From contig NZ_QBUH01000004.1 of NCBI RefSeq assembly GCF_003058195.1, forward strand, positions 310,001-374,000: a stretch of DNA of 64,000 nucleotides, written 5' to 3'. Origin of the DNA: Elizabethkingia sp. YR214. GTDB lineage: Bacteria > Bacteroidota > Bacteroidia > Flavobacteriales > Weeksellaceae. This document shows, one piece after another, positions 57,364 to 64,000 of this stretch. Both the position numbers and the translations under genes were made by a program. Within the stretch, counting starts at the first letter, position 1, and each line of letters opens with the position of its first letter. The notes beneath the pieces were generated by a model. The model saw nothing but the letters and a program-made list of their open reading frames with translations, searched no databases and was not told where the DNA came from.

Positions 57364-57870
57364 TTAATAAAGAAATAGAAGGACAATTGTGGATGGAAAA
57401 GCATATATGCATAATATTGTCCATATTAAATCCCAATAATTTACATTACGGTTATAGCGAGGATAAAACCTTCCAATAGGATAATCTTTACCTACTATTA
57501 TTGGGTATGTTTTTAAGGTCATCCTGATAAAGGCTCGGCTTGATTGTACAAAAATATAAGCTAGAATTGGGAAATATAAAGTAGTTAAATTATTTAAACC
57601 GGAAGGCATTTGATGTCCCTGATTATTTTTAATCATTAAAAAAGCTATCAATGCTAATAGTAAGCAGATAAATAAAATAGATAAGTTAATTTTTAGAATA
57701 TTAATGCGATTGTATGATAATATTACAATTGTATAGCCGATGCCAAGCACTATCATAATATTTCCTTTGTTTTCAGCTATAATTCCACAAACTAATAAAC
57801 AGATAGGTATTATTATAGTAATTAAATAATCCCAAAAGCTAACCTTTTTTATTTTTAATTTTCTTTTCAC
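57364..57870 (-). CDS. Small integral membrane protein of unknown function
   Basis: This 168-residue protein starts at a GTG (no ATG precedes in frame). A basic N-terminus (KRKLKIKK) is followed by about five hydrophobic helices and a soluble loop after the third (SSRAFIRMTLKTYPIIVGKDYPIG). There is no recognisable motif. It is very AT-rich even for this window. It is bounded by terminators on both sides, so probably monocistronic. The frame is clean and full length, but with no family hit the call as a real gene rests on codon character and membrane pattern. Confidence 0.62.
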   Translation of the reverse strand: MKRKLKIKKVSFWDYLITIIIPICLLVCGIIAENKGNIMIVLGIGYTIVILSYNRINILKINLSILFICLLLALIAFLMIKNNQGHQMPSGLNNLTTLYFPILAYIFVQSSRAFIRMTLKTYPIIVGKDYPIGRFYPRYNRNVNYWDLIWTILCIYAFPSTIVLLFLY

Positions 57871-57978
57871 TTTAATTTTTTAATTGTTGTAGAACAGAAT
57901 ATTTTTTTGTCTCAATATTAAAACTGTTTTTCCTAAAATTTTCATGAGTTATTTGTTAGCGGGCTAAATTACTAAAAA

Positions 57979-58001
57979 AGCCAATGCTATTAGCATTGGC
58001 T
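57979..58001 (-). terminator. Intrinsic terminator after the DUF4230 gene
   Basis: AGCCAATGCTA / TAGCATTGGCT, almost without loop, followed by TTTTTTAGT on the minus strand. Confidence 0.8.
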
Positions 58002-58058
58002 AGATATGTTTTTGTGAATGTACCTTTTCAAGATTTCAAACCTAGGAGAGGATGTATT

Positions 58059-58667
58059 TTAAAGAATAATTCCTTTTAGTTCTCCGGTTTTATCCTCTAT
58101 TTTATAATTCAGAGCTTTAGCCAAAACAAAAATATCATTCAGGTTATGCACCAGCTGTTCATGTCCTTCTTGCTCCAGTTTCTTCTGATCAACACTTTTT
58201 ACCATGTTTTGTTTAGCTGATTCCATAATTCCGTTAATACTTTTCTGGTCAAATCTATTCATGGCATAATCATCCATAAAATGGATTTTTACATCCGGAT
58301 AGATTTTAATTTCAGCTCTCGGAAGTTCTGTAATTACCAATTTTTTGTTAATGGTATCTACGTCTATTTTCATCTGCTTCAGATCGTAAGTTACCTGCGC
58401 TTTAGCGGTTGTATACAGTACCATTTCCTTAGGAAGGATGTCGTAGCCACCAAATTTAAAAGCGGCACTTTTATGCGTCTGAAAGCTTGAGAAATTCTGC
58501 TCTAAAACCACCATTTTATTCATTTTGCTAATCTGATTAGTGATCAGATAATAATCCTGGTTAATGGCTTCAGCTTTTTTCTCTTTGCAACCGCGCCATA
58601 CGGAAACAACAAGAAGGGTAGAGAGTATACCTATTAAAATACCTATGTAAGTTGGAGTTCTTCTCAA
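58059..58667 (-). CDS. DUF4230 membrane-anchored protein
   Basis: This 202-residue protein has one N-terminal membrane helix (about 8-24) and a DUF4230 domain (about 45-190), where LVLYTTAKAQVTYDLKQM-like MVLYTTAKAQVTYDLKQ and LPRAEIKIYPDVKI are typical. The start is a TTG at 58667; an in-frame TAA five codons upstream leaves no earlier choice. It is 37 nt downstream of a thioredoxin-like gene and shares its transcript, suggesting both act at the cell surface side of the membrane. Function unknown. Confidence 0.8.
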   Translation of the reverse strand: MRRTPTYIGILIGILSTLLVVSVWRGCKEKKAEAINQDYYLITNQISKMNKMVVLEQNFSSFQTHKSAAFKFGGYDILPKEMVLYTTAKAQVTYDLKQMKIDVDTINKKLVITELPRAEIKIYPDVKIHFMDDYAMNRFDQKSINGIMESAKQNMVKSVDQKKLEQEGHEQLVHNLNDIFVLAKALNYKIEDKTGELKGIIL

Positions 58668-58704
58668 AGAAAAAATGTTTTAATGATTATTGATGAAATA
58701 GAGT

Positions 58705-59241
58705 TTAAGAAGAAGATTTTGCTTTGTTTATAATGTTCAATAAATCTTTTTCCAAAAATCCTGTTTCCGGGGCTTCTGTAATTCTTCCGATTTCTTTACC
58801 ATCTTTTTTTATAATAAAAGTAGGAACGTGAGTAACGTTGTAAAGCTTCTCATCTTCATGCGGGCTTTTTTTCTCACGGTCTAATGCAAAAATCTGCACT
58901 TTGTCTACAGGATATTTTAACTCCTGAAGTATTTTAATAAATCTTGGAAATTCTCGGTGGCTATCCGGACACCATGAACCAATAAATATGGTGATGTCGT
59001 AAGAAGATATGTTTTCTTTTTCCAGTTTTTTTATAGAAGGCTGATCAACAACATAAGGCGTGTATTCTTCGTTATACCATGCTTTAAATGGCTTTTTGTT
59101 GAATTGTTCCATGTTCTGTTGCCCGATGAGTAATACGCCTCTTTCGTTTTTAATACGCTGATTAATTTCGCTTGTCTGAGCGTTTACAGAATATGTAGAT
59201 AAAGCCATAAAGGCCAAAGTCGCTATGAATATTTTTTTCAT
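58705..59241 (-). CDS. Exported thioredoxin-fold protein with CPDS active site
   Basis: This 178-residue protein has a signal peptide (about 1-21, ending VNAQ) and a thioredoxin-like domain. The active-site segment is GSWCPDSHREFPRF: Cys91 is kept but the second cysteine of CxxC is Ser94. The cis-proline region (THVPTFIIKKDGKEIG) is normal. A one-cysteine site cannot do ordinary disulfide exchange alone, so it may act as an isomerase, a mixed-disulfide trap or a peroxide/ligand-binding variant. Confidence 0.85.
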   Translation of the reverse strand: MKKIFIATLAFMALSTYSVNAQTSEINQRIKNERGVLLIGQQNMEQFNKKPFKAWYNEEYTPYVVDQPSIKKLEKENISSYDITIFIGSWCPDSHREFPRFIKILQELKYPVDKVQIFALDREKKSPHEDEKLYNVTHVPTFIIKKDGKEIGRITEAPETGFLEKDLLNIINKAKSSS

Positions 59242-59261
59242 TGGTGAGATAGATTATTGAA

Positions 59262-59269
59262 CAAATATA
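59262..59269 (-). promoter_or_regulatory. TAnnTTTG -7 box for the thioredoxin-DUF4230 pair
   Basis: The minus strand reads TATATTTG, 20 nt before the ATG at 59241. Confidence 0.5.
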
Positions 59270-59391
59270 AGCAATGTCTTATGTTAAAATATGAATAGTG
59301 AATTGCGAATTTTGAAATATATTGATGTACAATTCAAAATTCAAATACTTCCGATATATAGAATATTTCGTGCCAAACTTTCGGTCAATAA

Positions 59392-59414
59392 AAAAGCCTG
59401 AAAAAATCAGGCTT
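59392..59414 (-). terminator. Intrinsic terminator after the acyl-CoA dehydrogenase gene
   Basis: AAAGCCTGA / TCAGGCTTT with a 5-nt loop and TTTTTTA on the minus strand. Confidence 0.85.
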
Positions 59415-59420
59415 TATTTT

Positions 59421-60560
59421 CTATCTGGTAATGTCTCTTCCGATAACAAGTTTCTGAATTTCAGAAGTTCCTTCACCTATCGTACAAAGCTTGGAATCCC
59501 TGTAGTATTTCTCAGCAGGGAAGTCCTTGGTGTAGCCATAACCTCCAAAGATCTGTACAGCTTCATTTGCTATTTTTACGCACGCCTCGGAAGCATATAG
59601 TTTAGCCATAGCTCCTTCACGAGTCATTTTTTGTTTATTGTTTTTCAAATAAGCAGCACGTTGAATCAATAATTCTGATGCATCAATTTCAGTAACCATA
59701 TCTGCCAGTTTGAAGTTTATTGCCTGGAAATCAGCAATTGCCTGACCGAATTGCTTTCTCTCTTTAGCATATTTTAATGCAGCTTTATAAGCACCTTTGG
59801 CAATACCTAAGCTAAGAGCTGCAATGGAAATTCTTCCGCCATCTAATATTTTCAGTGCTTGCTTAAAGCCTTCACCAACTTCGCCTAAACGGTGGCTGTC
59901 TGGTACCCTTACATTATCGAAAATTAATTCGGCTGTTTCAGATGCACGCATTCCCAGTTTATTTTCCTTTTTTCCTGATGTAAAACCAGGCATGCCCTTT
60001 TCAAGAACAAAAGCCGTTGCATTATTAGGAGCACCTTTCTCTCCGGTACGAGTCATTACTACAGCAATGTCACCAGAAATAGCGTGGGTAATAAAGTTTT
60101 TAGCACCATTAATGATCCAGTCATCACCATCTCTTACAGCTGTAGTAGACATTCCTCCTGCGTCGGAACCTGTATTGTGTTCAGTAAGTCCCCAAGCTCC
60201 GATTACTTTTCCTGAAGCTAATTGAGGTAACCATTTCATTCTCTGTTCTTCATTTGCAAATTCATAAATATGATTGGTGCAAAGTGAATTATGAGCAGCA
60301 ACAGAAAGCCCTATAGAAGGATCTACCTGAGAAATTTCGTCTACAATAGCTACGTATTCATCGTAAGAAAGTCCGGAACCTCCATATTTTTCAGGAACTA
60401 CAATTCCCATAAAGCCCATTTCACCAAGCTGATGAAATAAATCTTTTGGAAAATGCTGAGATTCATCCCAGTCCATAATATGAGGGCGGATATTTTTTTC
60501 AGCAAAATCACGTGCTGTTTCAGCAATCATTTTCAGGTTTTCTGAAGTTTCGAAATTCAT
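59421..60560 (-). CDS. Acyl-CoA dehydrogenase
   Basis: This 379-residue flavoprotein has the normal length and motifs: WGLTEHNTGSDAGG and NGAKNFITHA for FAD and substrate, RKQFGQAIADFQ, GGYGYTKDFP, and the C-terminal catalytic-base region IGEGTSEIQKLVIGRDI with Glu directly before GT, as in short/medium-chain enzymes. It oxidises acyl-CoA to enoyl-CoA in fatty-acid or branched-chain amino-acid breakdown. Chain-length preference is not predictable here. It is transcribed alone. Confidence 0.95.
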   Translation of the reverse strand: MNFETSENLKMIAETARDFAEKNIRPHIMDWDESQHFPKDLFHQLGEMGFMGIVVPEKYGGSGLSYDEYVAIVDEISQVDPSIGLSVAAHNSLCTNHIYEFANEEQRMKWLPQLASGKVIGAWGLTEHNTGSDAGGMSTTAVRDGDDWIINGAKNFITHAISGDIAVVMTRTGEKGAPNNATAFVLEKGMPGFTSGKKENKLGMRASETAELIFDNVRVPDSHRLGEVGEGFKQALKILDGGRISIAALSLGIAKGAYKAALKYAKERKQFGQAIADFQAINFKLADMVTEIDASELLIQRAAYLKNNKQKMTREGAMAKLYASEACVKIANEAVQIFGGYGYTKDFPAEKYYRDSKLCTIGEGTSEIQKLVIGRDITR

Positions 60561-60576
60561 AGGTGTCTATTTTTCT

Positions 60577-60584
60577 CAAATATA
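60577..60584 (-). promoter_or_regulatory. TAnnTTTG -7 box for the acyl-CoA dehydrogenase gene
   Basis: The minus strand reads TATATTTG, 16 nt before the ATG at 60560. Confidence 0.5.
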
Positions 60585-60636
60585 ATGAAAAACATAAGAA
60601 AATTGTATTTTTTTAATACGCCTGATATTCAGTGTT

Positions 60637-62067
60637 TTATTTTCTTTCGCTAATAGTGGGAACACCTTTATTTAGTTCCAGTATATGTTTTACACAGGAA
60701 GGTACTTCATCATCGTAATGGCTGATAAAGAGCATACTGATATTGCTGCTTCGATGGATTTGCTCCAAAAGATGAGTAATTGTAGTGATCTGAGAATCAT
60801 CCAGTCCCTGGCAAGGCTCGTCTAAAGCGAGCATAACCGGATCTTTTATAAGAGCTCTTGCAATCAGTACCAATCGTTGTTCTCCGCTGGACAAAAAAGA
60901 TAGTAATTTTGTTGCTTTACTTTCCAGAGAAAAGAAATTAAGCCATTCTTTTACTTTTAATGCCTGTTGTTCATTTAGTTTTCTGAACAAGCCGATAGTG
61001 TCGAAGAATCCGGATCCAATAGCTTGTTCAACAGTTGTATTGCGGTCAAAAAAGTTATAAAGTTCCGGTGATACAAATCCAATTTTCTTTTTAATGTCCC
61101 AAATACTTTCTCCACTTCCTCTTTTTTTTCCAAACAGATAGATTTGCTGCGAGTAGGCTTGTGGATTATCACCATTAATGAGGCTAAGTAAAGTAGATTT
61201 TCCGGCACCGTTATGCCCTTTTATCTGCCAGCATTCACCAGGGTTTACTTGCCAATTGATATTGTTTAGGATGATATTGTTATTGTACTGAATGGTTACA
61301 TTTTCCATCCGAATCAGTGGTACGTCAACAGAAGGATTTTGAATGACAGGTAGAGGTTTGTTGAATCCAGTCTGTTGTGTTTCAGTAAATTTAAGTCGAT
61401 TTATGCTGTTGTATTCTGTAATGCCACCGTCGGACATTTCTGCGAAATGAGTAATGCAGTCTGGAATGTTATGATGGTCTGTGATCAGGATAATTTTTAC
61501 ATTTTCACTGGCTAGCTGATTGATAATTGTATGTAATTCTTTTCTGCTTAGAACATCAAGTCCTGTGAAAACTTTATCCAGAATCAGGATTTCAGGATTA
61601 CTCAGCAAATGGCTGATAAGCTGCATTTTTTTTAGCTCACCATTTGAGAGTTGTATTAAAGGCGCTTGTGCTCTATGTGTTAACTGAAATCTGTCCAGCC
61701 ATTTGTTTATAGATTCTGTATTGCCTTTTTTCAATAGTTCATCTGTAAGGGTTGCTGAATCCTCAGCATCACTGGTGTTGAATCGCTGCTGGTAATAAAA
61801 ATCAGAGACGTTGGACTTATTTTTTAGCGTATATGTACTGGTGATATAAGCAATTTTGGGTTTTGTTAGTTCGTTATTTTTTCTATATTCTATGGTTCCG
61901 GTATGCAAAATTTGTCCCTTTAAAGCCATTGCTAAAAGTGATTTTCCGCTCCCGCTAGGCCCAAGTATGGCAAGATGTTCTCCGGAATTTAAAGTAAAGT
62001 CAATGTTGTTTAATAAGCTATCGTTGCCCCTTTTAACGGACACGTTTTTTAGTATAATACTGTTCAT
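60637..62067 (-). CDS. ModF/PhrA-like protein with two fused ABC ATPase domains
   Basis: This 476-residue protein consists only of two ATP-binding cassettes, without membrane segments. Domain 1 has Walker A GPSGSGKS (36-43), signature LSNGE (140-144) and Walker B LILDKVFTGLD, where the catalytic Glu is Lys165. Domain 2 has GHNGAGKS (284-291), signature LSSGEQ (392-397) and a normal LALDEPCQGLD (Glu417). The layout matches E. coli ModF, loosely linked to molybdate uptake; a non-transport role as in other soluble twin ATPases is equally possible. No mod genes are near. Confidence 0.85.
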   Translation of the reverse strand: MNSIILKNVSVKRGNDSLLNNIDFTLNSGEHLAILGPSGSGKSLLAMALKGQILHTGTIEYRKNNELTKPKIAYITSTYTLKNKSNVSDFYYQQRFNTSDAEDSATLTDELLKKGNTESINKWLDRFQLTHRAQAPLIQLSNGELKKMQLISHLLSNPEILILDKVFTGLDVLSRKELHTIINQLASENVKIILITDHHNIPDCITHFAEMSDGGITEYNSINRLKFTETQQTGFNKPLPVIQNPSVDVPLIRMENVTIQYNNNIILNNINWQVNPGECWQIKGHNGAGKSTLLSLINGDNPQAYSQQIYLFGKKRGSGESIWDIKKKIGFVSPELYNFFDRNTTVEQAIGSGFFDTIGLFRKLNEQQALKVKEWLNFFSLESKATKLLSFLSSGEQRLVLIARALIKDPVMLALDEPCQGLDDSQITTITHLLEQIHRSSNISMLFISHYDDEVPSCVKHILELNKGVPTISERK

Positions 62068-62141
62068 TGGTTGTTGGTTATTAGTTGGTTGCTTAGTAGT
62101 ATAAGCGAATGGTTATACGAATTTACGTATTTGTAATCGTA

Positions 62142-63407
62142 TTACTTCAGATACCACAGCATTTTTTCAATATCTTTTGGTTTTGCATTCAGTTTTTTCA
62201 GAATATCATTTTTATCCGAAACTGAAGTACGGTAAAATATTATTTTGTCTGCATGAAACCTGAAATAGGGATGTCTTTTTAGTGTGGATTCATCTGCTGT
62301 TAGTATATCAATTTTATTAACCTTACTGATATCTAATTTAGCTTCCTGAATTAGCTTTAGTGCTAAATCCTTATCAATGTTATAGGTCTCCAGTATTTGT
62401 TCTTTTTGGGCGAAACCACCTAGTTTTTTTCTAAACCCAAGAAGGCTGGCGGCAGCTTTTTCATCAAAACCATAATCACGAAGCTGTTGGAAAGATATAG
62501 TATTAATATCCGGCTCTGTAATTTGTTTAAGGGTTAATTTTGATATAGGCTGATTAATGCGAATCCATGGTTTTAATTCTTCAAACTTTTCAGCAGAGAT
62601 CATATAACACCTTTCTAGATCCGCAAGAGTTTTAAAACTTCCTTTTAATATTTTTTCTTTATAGTTCAGTATACCCTGTACCTGTTTTTCTGAGAAGCCC
62701 AGATCTTTCCACTCCTTTGCTGTAAGTGTATTGGGATCAAATATGCTTTTAGGTTTTATCAGAGGCTTTGTCGTAATTTTTTGCTGAGGGAATAATAAAA
62801 AGGGCTCCAGTTGTAGGAATTGTGATTCGCTGATGATAAAACACTCCTTAAATTTCTCTTTAGACAAAAAGCTCCCACCTAAGTACTTTTTATATTTTAA
62901 AATAGATTCAGATTGACGTTCCGAAAATCCTAAATTAACCCAGTCTTGTGCATTGTAATTGTCAGGATTGAATTTCCCTCTGATTGTAAGTTTTTTATCT
63001 TTCTTTTTGTAATCCGGATTTTTGTCTGTAGCTGTTTCCGGAAGTAATATATAAAGGCTAAGTTCAGCGAATTTATCTTTACTTATAGCAAAGCATTCAG
63101 ATAGCTGTTCTTTGGAAGTAAAGTTTCCTTTGCAGATTTTTTCTTTATAATTCAGAATGATTGCTGTCTGCTTTGGTGTGAATCCCAGCTTGTCCCATTG
63201 TTCGTGATTAAGATCATTAGGGTTAAATGCTTTAAGAGCAAGAGTAGGTTTATCAGCAGGAATAAATTCTATGGCATCGGAAGGTTGCTGGATTTTGTAT
63301 TTTTTATAAAAATGAAAAGATACTTCTAAAATAAGCACCAAAAGTCCTAAAACAGCTAATCCAATAAACTGTTTCTTTCTCATGTGAAATGAGAGCAAGG
63401 ATTTCAT
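62142..63407 (-). CDS. Membrane-anchored protein with tandem helix-hairpin-helix (ComEA/GspK-like) repeats
   Basis: This 421-residue protein has one N-terminal membrane segment (about 13-33). Four clear repeats of about 60 residues follow (61-122, 147-206, 223-283, 299-357), each with the pattern FNPND/W..LGF..KQ..ILNYK....G.F....L..CF.IS...F..L, and a fifth weaker unit to the end (358-421). This is the helix-hairpin-helix/ComEA type fold. Outside the membrane such domains bind DNA in transformation or pack in secretion pseudopilins. ComEA is usual with one unit, so four to five is unusual. Confidence 0.85.
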   Translation of the reverse strand: MKSLLSFHMRKKQFIGLAVLGLLVLILEVSFHFYKKYKIQQPSDAIEFIPADKPTLALKAFNPNDLNHEQWDKLGFTPKQTAIILNYKEKICKGNFTSKEQLSECFAISKDKFAELSLYILLPETATDKNPDYKKKDKKLTIRGKFNPDNYNAQDWVNLGFSERQSESILKYKKYLGGSFLSKEKFKECFIISESQFLQLEPFLLFPQQKITTKPLIKPKSIFDPNTLTAKEWKDLGFSEKQVQGILNYKEKILKGSFKTLADLERCYMISAEKFEELKPWIRINQPISKLTLKQITEPDINTISFQQLRDYGFDEKAAASLLGFRKKLGGFAQKEQILETYNIDKDLALKLIQEAKLDISKVNKIDILTADESTLKRHPYFRFHADKIIFYRTSVSDKNDILKKLNAKPKDIEKMLWYLK

Positions 63408-63583
63408 ATTTTATTATTTAATATTATTTCTCTTTAAAGATAAATATTTTTTATTAAATGAGTGTTTTTGCATTTTAAATTAAATGTAATTAATTTATTG
63501 TGTGTAAATAATGATTGTTAGTTGGTTTTTCAGTTGTGCTAAGTCAAGTCCTGTAATAAAACCATGAGGATTATAAAATAAAA

Positions 63584-63604
63584 GACCTGCCATAGAAAGC
63601 AGGA
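63584..63604 (-). terminator. Probable terminator after the MerR gene
   Basis: GACCTGC / GCAGGAC-type stem with one mismatch and a 7-8 nt loop, followed by TTTTATTTTAT on the minus strand. Confidence 0.55.
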
Positions 63605-63638
63605 CATTATTATTTAATATGAATAGTATTTTTTTACT

Positions 63639-63977
63639 TTATTCATTTTCAGTTAAAGATTCTTTTAGCTTTAGTAGTTCTGCTTTTACAAACTCCAATC
63701 GGTCTATTAATTCAACCGTCTTTTCAACCTTAGGAGATGTACTTAAGGCTGTTTTAGCACCTTCCAAAGTGTAGCCTTTTTCCTTTACCAAGTGATAAAT
63801 GACTTTCAGATTTTTAATATCCTCGGGAGTAAAATAACGGTTCCCTTTCTTATTTTTTTTCGGTTTTATAATAGTAAACTCTTGCTCCCAATAGCGAATA
63901 AGAGAGGTGTTTACATTAAAAGCTTTGGCAACTTCTCCAATAGAATAATATAGTTTTTCCGGCAGTTCTACTTTCAT
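63639..63977 (-). CDS. MerR-family transcriptional regulator
   Basis: This 112-residue protein has an N-terminal winged helix: YYSIGEVAKAFNVNTSLIRYWEQEF, then a wing with KKNKKGNRYFTPEDIKNLKVI. A short coiled-coil tail (about 85-112) follows. No effector domain or metal-binding cysteines are present, so it is a short MerR/HTH_17-type member whose signal is unknown. This size is common in Flavobacteriia. It starts at an ATG just behind a TACCTTTG box at the window edge. Confidence 0.92.
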   Translation of the reverse strand: MKVELPEKLYYSIGEVAKAFNVNTSLIRYWEQEFTIIKPKKNKKGNRYFTPEDIKNLKVIYHLVKEKGYTLEGAKTALSTSPKVEKTVELIDRLEFVKAELLKLKESLTENE

Positions 63978-63992
63978 AATTTCTTGTTAAAG

Positions 63993-64000
63993 CAAAGGTA
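63993..64000 (-). promoter_or_regulatory. TAnnTTTG -7 box for the MerR gene
   Basis: The minus strand reads TACCTTTG at the very edge of the window, 15 nt before the ATG. The -33 element lies outside. Confidence 0.5.

Overview
The window is a chromosomal segment of a low-GC Bacteroidota of the Flavobacteriia. It is most likely Elizabethkingia or a close relative in the Weeksellaceae. The evidence is the AT-rich sequence, the many TAnnTTTG promoter boxes lying 10-40 nt from start codons, the scarcity of Shine-Dalgarno sequences, the lineage families (DUF2723/GT117, DUF6438, DUF6268, DUF4230), and a GH109 protein that, from memory, closely matches the characterised Elizabethkingia alpha-N-acetylgalactosaminidase. 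The genus call rests on recognition, not on a search. I see no rRNA, tRNA, CRISPR array, insertion sequence, integrase or prophage; this looks like stable core chromosome with 53 protein genes.

Layout. 1-9.5 kb: the 3' end of a LysM/SGNH hydrolase, an FKBP isomerase, a three-gene SGNH/MBOAT/DUF6438 operon (O-acyl transfer), a secreted glucosaminidase, a lipoprotein, and an adjacent pair of PLP enzymes that I read as cysteate synthase plus cysteate C-fatty-acyltransferase, the first steps of sulfonolipid (capnine) synthesis. 9.7-14.8 kb: a large GT117/DUF2723 membrane protein, a Crp/Fnr regulator, a Gdx-type SMR exporter and a DUF1697 protein. 14.9-17.5 kb: an AraC regulator, an SDR and an exported acetolactate decarboxylase. 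17.7-22.8 kb: kdsA, a TetR regulator, and a kdsD-tatC-M1 peptidase operon, so two Kdo-pathway genes lie within 5 kb. 22.9-31 kb: recQ, a GT4 glycosyltransferase, a small RRM protein, a BlaI-type repressor, a PAP2 phosphatase and gcvP. 31.3-38.3 kb: gltB-gltD and a TIGR01777 epimerase-like protein. 38.6-44.4 kb: dgt, a DUF6268 barrel, a LytS/LytTR two-component pair, an outer-membrane barrel and an unknown exported protein. 44.4-47.8 kb: a tightly coupled GH109 / NahK-like kinase / nucleotidyltransferase operon. 47.9-52.8 kb: the thrS-infC-rpmI-rplT operon and a large helical-repeat protein. 52.9-57.2 kb: leuA-leuC-leuD-leuB. 57.3-64 kb: a small membrane protein, DUF4230, an atypical thioredoxin, an acyl-CoA dehydrogenase, a ModF-like double ATPase, a protein made of helix-hairpin-helix repeats and a MerR regulator whose promoter touches the right edge.

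The best candidates for under-described biology are these. (i) The GH109-kinase-nucleotidyltransferase operon looks like a self-contained route from glycan-bound GalNAc to a nucleotide sugar. (ii) The cysteate synthase/acyltransferase pair has an internal hairpin. (iii) infC appears to start at an AUA codon right after thrS, a counterpart of the autoregulatory AUU start of E. coli infC. (iv) Several familiar enzymes have changed key residues: RecQ lacks most zinc-finger cysteines, the thioredoxin has a CPDS active site, and the first ATPase half of the ModF-like protein has Lys in place of the catalytic Glu.
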